Assembly (NCBI GenBank): GCA_013697785.1
Contig: JACCWE010000164.1
Span: forward strand, 1-64,000
Source: Gemmatimonadaceae bacterium
GTDB taxonomy: Bacteria > Gemmatimonadota > Gemmatimonadetes > Gemmatimonadales > Gemmatimonadaceae
Reading direction: 5' to 3'
DNA: 64,000 nucleotides
The notes beneath the pieces were generated by a model, which was not told the origin of the DNA, ran no database searches, and saw only the letters and a program-made list of their open reading frames with translations. The translations under genes were made by a program, and so were the position numbers. This document shows positions 34,113 to 43,187 of this stretch, piece by piece (within the stretch, counting starts at the first letter, position 1; the number at the start of each line of letters is the position of its first letter).

Positions 34113-34949
34113 CTATAGCTCCGTTCGCACGTTCCAGAGCTCCGGGAAGAACGTGGCGTCGAGCACCTGCCGGAGATAGTCGACTCCTGCGGTACCGCCG
34201 GTACCGCGCTTCCGACCGATAATGCGCTGAACGGTCGTCACGTGCCTGAAACGCCACTGCTGGAACCAGTCCTCGAGATCGATCAGCTCTTCTGCGAGCT
34301 GGTAGAGATCCCAGTAGCGCCGAGGATCGCGATAGACGTCGGTCCACGCGGCGAGCACCGATGCATTTGCGTGGTAGGGCTCGCGCACATCGCGCGCGAG
34401 GACGCCTGCATCGATGGCGAAGCCGCGACGGCCGAGCAGGCGAATGGCTTCATCGTAGATGCTGGGCGTCTCGAGCGCCTGCTGAAGATCCGCGTGGAGA
34501 TCGACGCGATGAGTGTGCGGCGCGAGCATCGCCGCTTGCTTGTTCCCGAGGGCGAACTCGATCATTCGATACTGCGCGGACTGAAAGCCCGAAGACTTCC
34601 CCAGCGCATCGCGAAAACTCGAATAGTCGCTTGGTGTCATCGTCGACAGCACATCCCACGACTGGATGAGCTGCGACTGGATGCGGCTCACCCGTGCCAG
34701 GTGCTTGAACGCGAGCTGAAGGTCGTCGGCGATGAGCAGGCGCCGCGCGGCCGTGAGCTCGTGCAGCGTCAGCTTCATCCACAGCTCGGAGGCCTGGTGG
34801 ATGATGATGAAGAGCATCTCGTCATGCGACTCGGAGCGCGGCTGCTGGGCCGTCAGCAGCTTGTCGAGCTGCAGATAGTCGCCGTAGCTCATCGCTGCGG
34901 CGAAATCCGTATGCGGTGCGCTCATCGGCTGCTCTCGTTCGTTCGCCAT
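34113..34949 (-). CDS. kynA: Tryptophan 2,3-dioxygenase
   Basis: A 278-residue haem dioxygenase. Signatures are [20 protein letters not shown] near residues 39-58 (substrate-site His), [20 protein letters not shown], and [20 protein letters not shown] with [11 protein letters not shown] near residue 240, containing the proximal haem His. It converts L-tryptophan to N-formylkynurenine, the first step of the kynurenine route. GGAGAG lies 7 nt before ATG 34949, which is chosen over an upstream in-frame start at 35012 and a later ATG at 34925. It is the first gene of the kynA-kynU unit. Confidence 0.93.
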   Translation of the reverse strand: MANEREQPMSAPHTDFAAAMSYGDYLQLDKLLTAQQPRSESHDEMLFIIIHQASELWMKLTLHELTAARRLLIADDLQLAFKHLARVSRIQSQLIQSWDVLSTMTPSDYSSFRDALGKSSGFQSAQYRMIEFALGNKQAAMLAPHTHRVDLHADLQQALETPSIYDEAIRLLGRRGFAIDAGVLARDVREPYHANASVLAAWTDVYRDPRRYWDLYQLAEELIDLEDWFQQWRFRHVTTVQRIIGRKRGTGGTAGVDYLRQVLDATFFPELWNVRTEL

Positions 34950-35043
34950 GTCGTTTCTCTCCGATGATCCCTGATGCGCCGGAGTCGCCGCATCGCTCTC
35001 GGGAGAGAACATAGTGCGCGCACCGTGCGCGCGCGAAAGAGCC

Positions 35044-35541
35044 CTACCTGGTGATCACGCCGTAGACGTTGGGTCCGGAGTCGAGCGGGCCGCCGACCCA
35101 CAGCCGTGCGCCAACCAGCTTCTCGAGCGCGGCCGGCGGGTTGCCGAGCGCGACATCGCCGCCGCGAGTGCGAAGGCTGTAGTGAGAGCCATCTCGCATC
35201 AGCACGCCGTCGATTACTGCAGCGCCATCGACCGACTTGACCGAAAAGGCCGAGAGCTCGAAGCGATCCGCGTGCGCCGTTCCATACGCTTTCACCTCGA
35301 CGCCGCCGAGCGTCGCGAGCGCGGCGGAGTCGGCGGTGCTCGAGAGCGCAAGCGCGCGAATCCCGGAGCTCGTGCGGAGAACGATGTACTGCTCGAACGA
35401 CGTCCCCGTCACCGACACGATTCCGACGAGCGAATCCCGCGACGTCGGCTGCGCCGCTGCGCTCCGCGAGTGATGATTGCACCCGCCACTGGCAGCCGCC
35501 ACGACGAGCGTGCCGGCGACCAACCATGCGCGAGTAATCAC
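35044..35541 (-). CDS. Small hypothetical lipoprotein coupled to the metalloprotease gene
   Basis: A 165-residue lipoprotein (lipobox AASGGC at about residue 21). The mature part is all beta ([52 protein letters not shown]) and resembles an OB-like or immunoglobulin-like fold, with no named family recognised. GTG 35541 overlaps the stop of the upstream metalloprotease gene in GTGA (35538-35541), so translation is coupled. It could be an inhibitor, chaperone or partner of that protease; this is inference from coupling only. Confidence 0.6.
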   Translation of the reverse strand: MITRAWLVAGTLVVAAASGGCNHHSRSAAAQPTSRDSLVGIVSVTGTSFEQYIVLRTSSGIRALALSSTADSAALATLGGVEVKAYGTAHADRFELSAFSVKSVDGAAVIDGVLMRDGSHYSLRTRGGDVALGNPPAALEKLVGARLWVGGPLDSGPNVYGVITR

Positions 35542-37748
35542 TGGGTGCGCACGAGCGTCATGTCCACCGACGCGGGTACCGCAGCGCTCGATGACGACGC
35601 CGTCAGCGTCGAGATCGTGTTCGCTGCAAGACGGAAGCGCACGTAAGCCGACCCGCCGCCGCTCAACGAGACATCGACCGGCGACACCAGCGAATGTGTG
35701 AGCAGCGGGAACGCACCACCGTTCAGCGGCGGCATCAGCGATCTGAAGTTCCAGCTTGGATTGGTGTAGCGGGCAGCAACGACGAGTCCCGCGTCGTCGG
35801 CCACCTGCGCGATGCTCCAGTCGTGCGCGAGCGACGTGATGCTGCCGAAGACGGCGTTGAAGTTCGTCTGGCCCGTCGCTGCCGTATTTACAAGGGGATA
35901 CCAGGCACTCCGCTCGGTGCCGCCCTTCCGATCGGCGGAGTAGCGAAGGAGCTGCCAGATCGCGCCGCGCATCTCGAGCCCGTCCACTTGCGAGTATGGC
36001 GAGTTGATCTCGGGGGAGACCATATAGCTCTTCAGTCGCAGAAAGTTCTGCACAATGTACGTGTTTGCCGCGTCGAGCTGCGCCTGCGAAGACTGCAGAG
36101 TGGAGATTCCAATGTTCGAGTTCCGCGTGTTGCCGGAGATTCGGTAATAGATCAGCTCCTCGGCTATGTGGCTGAGCCCCTCGTTGAGCCAGACCTCTTC
36201 GAGCGAGGTCGCCCCGTTTACATAGATGCGCCGCCCCGCATTGATGAGATGCTGAAATTCGTGGACGAGTGTGCTCAGGACGATGTTCGACAGTGCTGCT
36301 TTATTCGTGTAGTTCCCGTTGATCGTCGAGCTGCGATCCGGTACGGGCATGTAGAACATCTCGCCTTCATTGCTTCCGACGCAAGTCGATACCGGGAGCA
36401 GGTCACGCGTCGCTTGAAGGCCACCGACGAACGATCCGGGAGGACCGGGAATCGCGTTCACTCCCGGCGTGAACAGAATCGCGATGCGGCCGTTCGCGTC
36501 GACGTCGGAAGGCGCCCCGAAGTTGAGCGTGTCGAGCGCGAAGCCGAGCGTGTCGAACGCCTGTCCGAAGGCGATGAGCTCCGCGCCGGTGTATCCGCCG
36601 GCTGGTGAGAGCGTATCGACGAGCACGATCGTGTGCGGAAGCACCGCGATCACTTTCGCGGGATGGAGCACCTTCGCGCTGCTGCAGCTGTTGCCCGCGA
36701 GATTCACGTTGATCTGGATGATACTCCCAACCGTCGGCGAAGCTGCGACGCCCGTGAGGAACGGACCAAGCGGTCCGCGGAGCGGCGCGCTCAACGGACC
36801 GTGTGCCTGCGCAATCCGCGAATTGAGATCGCTCCGCTCGCGAGTGCGGAAGCCTGGCTCGAGCGAGCGGATACCGACCTCACCACGCGCTTGACCAAAC
36901 GCCGTCGCGCCGGATGTCGCGCGTGAGGAGAACGCCGCGAGCACCGCAGATGTATTCGTTGCGGTGAGATGCACCGGGGTCGTGCTCGACGCTACGGTCG
37001 AATTGTTGAACGGAATCAGCACGTATTCCGAGCCCGAGTTTCCGGTGGTGAGGCACATCGACGCCTTCTCGGCCGTCGTCAGCACGTGCACCTCGCCCAG
37101 ATCGAGCACAAGGCTGAAGCATGCTATGACTGAGATCACCGTGGTGTCTGCCTTCCCTTCGCTGGTGGCCGTGACGCTGCTGGTGCCGATGGCGACCGCG
37201 GTAACGAGACCAGTCGTGGAGACCGTGGCGACGGAGGGCGTCGCACTGTTCCAGACGATGGCGCGACCAGTAAGCGTGTGGCCGGCCGCATCGGTGGTCG
37301 CGGCGGTGAGCTGAACCGTCTGTGAGACGGTCAGACTGCTGGTGGGCGGTGTGACGACGACGGCATTCACCGGGGCGACGATCACGGTGAGCGGGATCGA
37401 TGCTGATTGATTTTCGCTCGTGGCAAAGATCGTCACTGGTCCAGCTGCCACCCCGGTCACGAGTCCTGTCGCGGAGACGGTAGCAATCGGTGTGCTCGAG
37501 GATGCCCACGTGACTGGACGACCTGTTAGCACTGCACCGTTGGCATCCTTGGTCGTCGCCGCGAGCTGCACAGTCTGTCCGATGTTCACCGTGCTCGAAG
37601 GTGTCGAGAGCTGCACGCTCGCCACCGCGACGCGCGCCGGCGGTCCTGTCGAATCGCTGCTGCCGCCGCACGAGGCGACTGCGAGCGCAGCCAGCGAAAT
37701 AGTGAGGGCGAGCGACAGGCGGGGGAGCAGAACGCGCTGGAGAGACAT
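35538..37748 (-). CDS. BIG2 (bacterial Ig-like) repeat lipoprotein with M30-like zinc metalloprotease domain
   Basis: A 736-residue lipoprotein (lipobox AVASC near residue 24). Two BIG2 Ig-like repeats follow: residues 35-120 (VNIGQTVQLAATTKDANGAV ... VSATGLVTGVAAG) and 125-205 (LTVSQTVQLTAATTDAAGHT ... VSTTGLVTAVAIG). A segment rich in Ser/Thr/Asn leads to the peptidase domain. Its HExxH zinc motif is LVHEFQHLINAGR (near residue 470) with the downstream EEVWLNEGLSHIAEEL, as in the M30 (hyicolysin-like) group. A beta-sandwich ends the protein. It would degrade proteins at the cell surface. The start is ATG 37748. Confidence 0.78.
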   Translation of the reverse strand: MSLQRVLLPRLSLALTISLAALAVASCGGSSDSTGPPARVAVASVQLSTPSSTVNIGQTVQLAATTKDANGAVLTGRPVTWASSSTPIATVSATGLVTGVAAGPVTIFATSENQSASIPLTVIVAPVNAVVVTPPTSSLTVSQTVQLTAATTDAAGHTLTGRAIVWNSATPSVATVSTTGLVTAVAIGTSSVTATSEGKADTTVISVIACFSLVLDLGEVHVLTTAEKASMCLTTGNSGSEYVLIPFNNSTVASSTTPVHLTATNTSAVLAAFSSRATSGATAFGQARGEVGIRSLEPGFRTRERSDLNSRIAQAHGPLSAPLRGPLGPFLTGVAASPTVGSIIQINVNLAGNSCSSAKVLHPAKVIAVLPHTIVLVDTLSPAGGYTGAELIAFGQAFDTLGFALDTLNFGAPSDVDANGRIAILFTPGVNAIPGPPGSFVGGLQATRDLLPVSTCVGSNEGEMFYMPVPDRSSTINGNYTNKAALSNIVLSTLVHEFQHLINAGRRIYVNGATSLEEVWLNEGLSHIAEELIYYRISGNTRNSNIGISTLQSSQAQLDAANTYIVQNFLRLKSYMVSPEINSPYSQVDGLEMRGAIWQLLRYSADRKGGTERSAWYPLVNTAATGQTNFNAVFGSITSLAHDWSIAQVADDAGLVVAARYTNPSWNFRSLMPPLNGGAFPLLTHSLVSPVDVSLSGGGSAYVRFRLAANTISTLTASSSSAAVPASVDMTLVRTQ

Positions 37749-37771
37749 GAATCCTCGGGCGTACACGAGAG

Positions 37772-37791
37772 TGCCGCGCGCATACGCGCGG
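37772..37791. repeat. G+C-rich palindrome upstream of the metalloprotease gene
   Basis: GCCGCGC and GCGCGGC are separated by 6 bp, about 25 bp before the start codon on the minus strand. This could be an operator or a leader hairpin; nothing more is visible. Confidence 0.3.
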
Positions 37792-37961
37792 CGGTCAAAG
37801 CGGGGACTACGTCCTGTTCTGACTCGATCGGTCGAAGGGGCGTAACATGAAAATGAGGCATTGGGTGAGGCGAGGAGGTCGCGAAGAGGTTCTGCGATCG
37901 CGATCTTTGCCGCGGAGTGGCGCCGGAGGGAGCGATGGGTGGGCGATTTCGTGCATCCTAC

Positions 37962-38103
37962 CCGTTTCAGAGTACGACCGGCCGTTTCGAGATCGCCTTC
38001 GGAACGGGCGTGTGCGGAACGGCAGCGCTCCCCGAAACTACTGTGATCGTTCCCGACGTCACCGCGTTTGCCGGACACATCAGATGCGTTGCGCGCTCGC
38101 GAT
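37962..38103 (+). pseudogene. Fragment of a GAF-domain free methionine-(R)-sulfoxide reductase
   Basis: The plus frame encodes PFQSTTGRFEIAFGTGVCGT, AALPETTVIVPDVTAFAGHI and RCVARSRSA. This is the catalytic half of the fRMsr GAF domain: the GVCGTAA motif and the GHI-x-C motif, each with its catalytic Cys. The front half of the protein and the last strand are missing, and no start codon or ribosome binding site is near. The rest of the 403-bp gap (37749-38151) holds no other gene that I can support. Confidence 0.55.
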
Positions 38104-38151
38104 CAGCGCAAGCTCGAGAGTGGATGGAGTGGTTCGCGAAGGGCGAGTGAT

Positions 38152-38895
38152 TCAACGCGAAACAATACTCGAGTTCAGCGCTATTGCGTTCGGCGTCGCG
38201 ACCCCCGATGCGGTGTTGTCGAAGATGCACCACTTCTCCTTCGCATCGTCCTTCTCCAATCGCGCTCGTAGTGACACGATCTGCTCCGCATCGTAAGACG
38301 AGTAGTACACGCGCGGCGATCCGTGCAATCGGTAGTAGGAGAGCCCGCGCCATCCGCCGGGCTCGCCCGCTCCGGGGTGTAGAACAGGATCCGCCGCGAC
38401 TCGTGCGATACGTCGCTCCGCGAGCCACGAATTCACATCCGCGTTGAACCAGCTCGCGTGTCGAGGCTCGCAGGCGACGGTGAAGCGATCGTCCGGAGCG
38501 AGCATCTCGCAGAAGCGCCCTACGACATTCGCGTCGAAGTCGAGGCTCGGCGGGAGCTGAAGCAATATCGGGCCGAGCTTTGCGCCGAGCGCCGAGATCT
38601 CCGCGAGAAAGATGCTGATGCCGGCGCTACAGTCGACGAGCCGCGCATCGTGGGTGAGCAGCTGCGGAGTCTTTATAGCGAAGCGGAATGCCGGCGGCAC
38701 GGTTTCGCGCCAGCGTTCGTATGTCTTCGCCTGATGCGAGCGCCGGAAGGTAGAGTTGATCTCGACGGCGCTGAAGACGGAGCTGTAGCGTGCGAGTGCG
38801 CTTCCGTTGGCTGGGAACTCAGCCGCGACCGGCTTGGGAATCGCCCAACCTGCGGTGCCGATGAAGACTGAGGCGCACGTCGATTCGGCCGTCAC
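38152..38895 (-). CDS. DUF72 domain-containing protein
   Basis: A 247-residue TIM-barrel-like DUF72 protein: VFIGTAGWAIPKPVAAEFPA, the YSSVFSAVEINSTFRRSHQA strand, FRFAIKTPQLLTHDAR, GPILLQLPPSLDFDANVVG, DRFTVACEPRHASWF and GWRGLSYYRLHGSPRVYYSS. The family is widespread, with no assigned reaction. GTG 38895 is chosen because it lies 5 bp after the PAP2 stop and directly precedes the family N terminus; a TTG at 38943 would overlap PAP2. It follows PAP2 in an apparent operon. Confidence 0.85.
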   Translation of the reverse strand: MTAESTCASVFIGTAGWAIPKPVAAEFPANGSALARYSSVFSAVEINSTFRRSHQAKTYERWRETVPPAFRFAIKTPQLLTHDARLVDCSAGISIFLAEISALGAKLGPILLQLPPSLDFDANVVGRFCEMLAPDDRFTVACEPRHASWFNADVNSWLAERRIARVAADPVLHPGAGEPGGWRGLSYYRLHGSPRVYYSSYDAEQIVSLRARLEKDDAKEKWCIFDNTASGVATPNAIALNSSIVSR

Positions 38896-38899
38896 GATG

Positions 38900-39598
38900 T
38901 CACACGCCGCTAGTTCCTTGGGAGTTGTGTTCGTTCGTCGCAATACAGGCCAATACCCACGCGCCGCCGGCGAGATAGCCGGCGGTTACATCGCTGAGAT
39001 AGTGCACGCCCAGGTATAGGCGGCTGAAGCCGATGGCGGCGATCAAAAGCGTGGCGCCGAGCGCGATGGACGCCCGGGTTTTCGTGTTCGAGACGTGCTG
39101 GCGGAGCAAGTAGGCAAGCATAGCATAGCCCACGAGCGAATTCATCGCATGCCCGCTGGGAAAGCTCCACGATCCACTGGTGATGAATTCGGTCGCGAAT
39201 CGCGGACGCACACGTCGAAATGCCAGCTTGAGTGTCTCATCGAGGACGACCCCGCCAACGATGGCGACGCTCCAAAGCATGAGCCAGCGCCAGCGGTGCC
39301 GAACCGCGAGCACGATCGCTACGGCTATATCGACCACAAACAGAATGGGGGCACCGAACCAGCTTACGATCTGGAACACCCGCTCGCCCCGCTCGCTTCC
39401 GTGAAGCTGAAGCCAGTTCAGGACGGAGATATCGATTCGAGCGAGACGTCCCTGTTCCCTGAATTCATCGGAGAGCACGGCAAAGCCGAAGAGCATCAGG
39501 CCGATCACCGCGAGCGCAGCGAAAAGCCGAAGTCCATCTCGAAGGGTGAGTTTGGTTCTTGCGATGTCCGCGTCGGTGCCCACGACTGCGTCGCTCAC
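38900..39598 (-). CDS. PAP2 family phosphatase (membrane)
   Basis: A 232-residue multi-pass protein with all three PAP2 motifs: KLAFRRVRPRF (KxxxxxxRP), SFPSGHAMNSLVGYAM (PSGH) and SRLYLGVHYLSDVTAGY (SRxxxxxHxxxD). Membrane segments include LRLFAALAVIGLMLFGFAVL and APILFVVDIAVAIVLAV. Such enzymes remove phosphate from isoprenyl pyrophosphates or phosphatidic acid at the inner membrane. The start is unclear: GTG 39598 is used; a TTG at 39682 would add 28 residues. It sits downstream of the GT9 gene on the same strand. Confidence 0.85.
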   Translation of the reverse strand: MSDAVVGTDADIARTKLTLRDGLRLFAALAVIGLMLFGFAVLSDEFREQGRLARIDISVLNWLQLHGSERGERVFQIVSWFGAPILFVVDIAVAIVLAVRHRWRWLMLWSVAIVGGVVLDETLKLAFRRVRPRFATEFITSGSWSFPSGHAMNSLVGYAMLAYLLRQHVSNTKTRASIALGATLLIAAIGFSRLYLGVHYLSDVTAGYLAGGAWVLACIATNEHNSQGTSGV

Positions 39599-39746
39599 TC
39601 GATGGGCTTCCGTGGTGCAACAATCACGCACACGAGAGCGCAGAGGTATAGTGAACTTCGAAGCATTCCCATCTCCGGACAATCGTATGGGTGCATACTA
39701 TTCTCCCGACCTGACGCGCTGATTACGCCCACTCGGCGACTTCTGG

Positions 39747-40871
39747 CTACATCGCGTGCGAGCATTGCAGGAGACCGTCCAATGCATCGCAGGCACTGGC
39801 TATGCTGAGCGATTCGATCGTTGATCCGCTCCAGTACGCGGCGCTATGCGGAGTATGCCATGGGAGCCATTGAGTGAGTCCCTGCTGGATGAGAACCACA
39901 GTGGGAATACGAAACGCCGAAGCCGCGTGAGTGATCGAGGTGTCGGCGGTGACCACGTGGGTGCTCGTCCCGACCAGTGCCAGTACATCGCGGAGTCTCG
40001 GCGTTGGCGCGGCAACCGCGCCGCCCCGGCTCGCGACATCGCACACGGAGCTCCAATCGGCCACACTTCCCACGACGATGATAGTCGCTTCAGGCGAGAG
40101 CGCCCGCAGGTGCGCGCTAAGTGCGATCCAGCGATCATTCGGCCAACGGCGCGGCGCGGCTCCCGCGGAGATATTGATCAGCCAGCGCTCGCGATGTATC
40201 TCGGCGTGTCCGGCGGAGGCAGACCACACCTCGTCGGCGGACTTCGTTTCTTGCTCGGACAGGAAAATCTCGGGACGCAGGTCGGTGGCAGGGAGGTCGA
40301 CGCCGAATGGGGTCGCAAGCGCCGCGCTGCCCTCGACCATGTGCGTAGTCGAGCGATCGAAGCGATCGACACACACGTTGAAGACGAGGGGATGATTACC
40401 GCCGCCGACACCAATTCGATACGGCGCCCGTGATGCCAGCGTCAGTGCGGGGCTGCGAATGAACGACGCACCTCGGGTGATCTTTCCATCGATCACGACG
40501 TCGTATTTCTCACGGCGAATCGTTCGCGCGACTTCGAGCGCGCCGAGGAATGTGCGCGGGAGCACGTGCACGCGACGCACGTACGGGTTGCGCTCGAGAA
40601 CCGGCGACGCTTGTGCTGTGGTGAGCACGTCGAGCGCGATGGAGGGTTGCGCGAGCGCCATCGCGCGAAGAGTTCCGGTAGCGAGAATTACATCGCCGAT
40701 CCCTTGTGTCCGCATGTACAGCACAGCCTGTGGTCGCTCGTTCCATCGCGGCAGCTCGGCCACAGTCTCGCCTGCGGACAGCATACCGATCCCGCGCATC
40801 CAGCCACGACGCCACGCTTGTTCGATCTGGCCAAACTGCATCTGTTGCTGCCCGTTGAGAAGTGATTCCAC
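39747..40871 (-). CDS. Glycosyltransferase family 9, heptosyltransferase-like
   Basis: A 374-residue GT-B protein: VLYMRTQGIGDVILATGTLR near residue 50 (the family N-terminal signature), YDVVIDGKITRGASF, RWLINISAGAAPRRWPNDRW, and the nucleotide-sugar site in VGTSTHVVTADTSITHAASA and RIPTVVLIQQG. ADP-heptose:LPS heptosyltransferases have this build. It probably adds a sugar to lipopolysaccharide core or a similar cell-surface glycan. It starts with GTG 40871, 33 bp from the PAP2 gene that precedes it in the transcription direction. Its position between two PAP2 genes suggests a cell-envelope lipid role. Confidence 0.83.
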   Translation of the reverse strand: MESLLNGQQQMQFGQIEQAWRRGWMRGIGMLSAGETVAELPRWNERPQAVLYMRTQGIGDVILATGTLRAMALAQPSIALDVLTTAQASPVLERNPYVRRVHVLPRTFLGALEVARTIRREKYDVVIDGKITRGASFIRSPALTLASRAPYRIGVGGGNHPLVFNVCVDRFDRSTTHMVEGSAALATPFGVDLPATDLRPEIFLSEQETKSADEVWSASAGHAEIHRERWLINISAGAAPRRWPNDRWIALSAHLRALSPEATIIVVGSVADWSSVCDVASRGGAVAAPTPRLRDVLALVGTSTHVVTADTSITHAASAFRIPTVVLIQQGLTQWLPWHTPHSAAYWSGSTIESLSIASACDALDGLLQCSHAM

Positions 40872-40904
40872 GGGGCAGCTTAGGCACCTGTCCTTTCACC
40901 TTCG

Positions 40905-41657
40905 TTACAAAGCCGGTTCCGAAGCATCAAGTTGTTTTTGTGACGACTGCTGGAGAGTATCTCGCCGGAGAGATCGATCGATCACTGTTCCTTTGCTCAG
41001 CGCGCTGCCGGCCCAGACGGCTGAGCATGCCACGCCGGCGAGAATGCCACCGACAACGTCGGTGGGCCAGTGAGCGCCCAGATATACACGGGCGATTGCG
41101 GTCGCGATGATGAAAAGGAGCGCAATCGCCCGAGCGGCTGTTCGACTTCCGCTCGAGACGAACGAGCGGCTGAGTAACAGCGTTCCGAGCCAGAATATGA
41201 GGACCGCCATCATGACGTCGCCGGACGGGTAGGAGGGGCCACCCGCAGCCGTCAATCGTGGACTGAGCCCATGCGGGCGCGTGCGATGCACTCCGTATTT
41301 CAGCAAGAGGTTGATCAGCTGCGCGCTGAGGCAAGCAGCCGAGTAATACGCAGGAGTGTGCCAGCCATCCCTGCGATAGAGCAGGAGAGCGAACAGGATC
41401 GCTACGAAAATTGCAAGACGTCCGGACGTGAACGTCACGCCCAGCAGCAGTGCAGTCAGTGCCGGAGATGCGTTCACCGTGAGCGCGTGGATCAAGGAGT
41501 GGTCGACGACCGTGGTCCTTCCCGTAACGACCAGTACGGTGAGTATCGCGAAGGCCGCCGTAGATGCGATCGCGACCCCGATCCAAAAGAGGTCTACGGC
41601 AGGCGCGTCCTTCACATCGCGAAGGACCGCCTGGCGCGCGGTGGCGGCGTTCGCCAC
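40905..41657 (-). CDS. PAP2 family phosphatase with altered second motif
   Basis: A 250-residue multi-pass membrane protein. The first PAP2 motif is KYGVHRTRPHG (about residue 114) and the third is ARVYLGAHWPTDVVGGI. The second motif reads SYPSGDVMMAVL: the His of PSGH is replaced by Asp. That His normally acts as the general acid, so catalysis may be altered or lost. It starts with GTG 41657, 5 bp after the YncE stop, and leads into the GT9 gene. The sister gene at 38900 keeps an intact PSGH. Confidence 0.82.
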   Translation of the reverse strand: MANAATARQAVLRDVKDAPAVDLFWIGVAIASTAAFAILTVLVVTGRTTVVDHSLIHALTVNASPALTALLLGVTFTSGRLAIFVAILFALLLYRRDGWHTPAYYSAACLSAQLINLLLKYGVHRTRPHGLSPRLTAAGGPSYPSGDVMMAVLIFWLGTLLLSRSFVSSGSRTAARAIALLFIIATAIARVYLGAHWPTDVVGGILAGVACSAVWAGSALSKGTVIDRSLRRDTLQQSSQKQLDASEPAL

Positions 41658-41662
41658 GACGC

Positions 41663-42706
41663 TCAGTGCGTTATCGAGAAAAATCGAGCCGCGATGATCG
41701 GGCCTCGTGCGGGGCGACCGCCGGGTCCGGGGGGCGTACCCGCAGGCGCCGGTGCATACTCGGGCTGAAAGAGATATGCGACATGGCGCACCGGATCGAC
41801 GGCTATCGTCTTGGCGCCGCGCATGGTCGGCACGGTTGCGACGACGGTGTATTTGTTCGGCGAGTCCTGGTGCACGACCGTCACGCTGCTATCCCGGCCT
41901 GCAGGGATATAAATGAGCTTCTGTGATGCATCCCAGCCGAGCGCATCGACTCCGTCTCCGTTCGCAATGGTGGCGACCACCTTGCCACTCGTGCCGTCCA
42001 CGACGACCGATGTCTTGCCGCAGCCAGCGAAGATCCGATTGCTCGCCCTATCGTAGGCGATGCCTGTTGGCCCGTCGCAGGGGGCGAGAGGCCACGACGC
42101 GATCGCCTTCATCGATTTTACATCGACGACCTGGATGGTGTTCTTGCCTTCATTGTTGACGTAGATCTGTCCACGACCATTGGCTGCGGCGCCCTCAGGC
42201 CCGTCGTCTTCGAGCTCCGCCTGACCCAGCACGTCGCCAGATATCGGATCCAGAGTGACCACGGTCCCGGCCGGCTTGCTGTGATTCGTGAGAACAACGA
42301 GTGCATCCGGCTCATCGTACATGATGCCGTCGAGTCCACCGGCTTCGATTCTGATCTTGCGAATGACGGCAAGCGACTTGAGATCGAACATGGTGACCGT
42401 CGAATCTCCGCCATTCGTGATGAAGCCGTGCCCCGCCTTTTCGACGAGTGCGATGCCGTGCGTTCGAGGTGTGTTCGGAATGTCGCCGAGCACCTTTCCA
42501 GAGGCGCCGTCGATGATCATCACGTGCGTACCACGTGAGACGAAGACGCGACCTGTACCGGCTTCGGCTGTGAGATAGTCAGTGCCCCCATCGCCACCAA
42601 TCGCGGATGCGACGACATGAAAGGTCTGAGCAGCTGATGACCGGGCTGTGAGTGCGAGGCTGCCGATCAGAGCAGCGGTAGCGGAGAGCATCGACGCCTT
42701 CATCAT
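41663..42706 (-). CDS. YncE-like seven-bladed beta-propeller protein, secreted
   Basis: A 347-residue protein with a signal peptide ending RSSAAQ (about residue 26). YVTN-type propeller strands follow: GTGRVFVSRGTHVMIIDGAS, GKVLGDIPNTPRTHGIAL, STVTMFDLKSLAVIRKIRI, GRGQIYVNNEGKNTIQVVDV, ASNRIFAGCGKTSVVVDGTS and RHVAYLFQPEY. The C terminus is a Pro/Gly linker (APAGTPPGPGGRPARGP). YncE proteins bind DNA or metabolites in some species; the role is usually unknown. ATG 42706 is preferred to an in-frame upstream start at 42784 because the signal peptide begins there. It leads a run of genes to DUF72. Confidence 0.82.
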   Translation of the reverse strand: MMKASMLSATAALIGSLALTARSSAAQTFHVVASAIGGDGGTDYLTAEAGTGRVFVSRGTHVMIIDGASGKVLGDIPNTPRTHGIALVEKAGHGFITNGGDSTVTMFDLKSLAVIRKIRIEAGGLDGIMYDEPDALVVLTNHSKPAGTVVTLDPISGDVLGQAELEDDGPEGAAANGRGQIYVNNEGKNTIQVVDVKSMKAIASWPLAPCDGPTGIAYDRASNRIFAGCGKTSVVVDGTSGKVVATIANGDGVDALGWDASQKLIYIPAGRDSSVTVVHQDSPNKYTVVATVPTMRGAKTIAVDPVRHVAYLFQPEYAPAPAGTPPGPGGRPARGPIIAARFFSITH

Positions 42707-42860
42707 TCCAGCCTCGTGTTTGACGAAATCAGAACATCGGAGTGCTGGAAGCATGCATGGTGGCACCTTACGATTGAGTGACAATTAATTCGTGCATGCA
42801 CCCTGGTGCAATGGCCATCATTCCCCTCGTCTCTGAAGCGCCCCAGCGACCATGTCTGGC

Positions 42861-42999
42861 TCACTGGGGTTTGTTAAACATGTATCGCCAGATTTTCCAC
42901 GACCCGCGTTCCCGTCGGAAGACGAACATTTCGCGGTTCGAATCGGCGCTCTTGGCGCCCGTGGCAACGATCGTACGACGGCCGCGGGCATCAATTTGA
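42861..42999 (-). pseudogene. DUF4440 / SnoaL-like C-terminal fragment
   Basis: The minus frame reads ADSNREMFVFRRERGSWKIW RYMFNKPQ, the standard end of DUF4440-type proteins (last two strands). No start codon or N-terminal strands precede it, only Arg-rich sequence. The neighbouring bases up to the cytochrome gene (about 43000-43187) hold nothing that I recognise, and 42707-42860 holds only the YncE promoter area. Confidence 0.5.
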
Positions 43000-43187
43000 C
43001 AATGATCTGACGGCAGTCGCGCGAGACATCGAGAGTTGTGAGGATGCGGTCGATTCACTGCCGGCGGCCGTCAACGCGCCTCGAGATGCGACAGCGCGGC
43101 AGTCGCAGTCGACTCCCGCACATCATCCCGCACCAACTGCGCCTTGCCCGTTCGCTGCCCAGCCGGGGCTCGCCGTGCAACTTCGAC

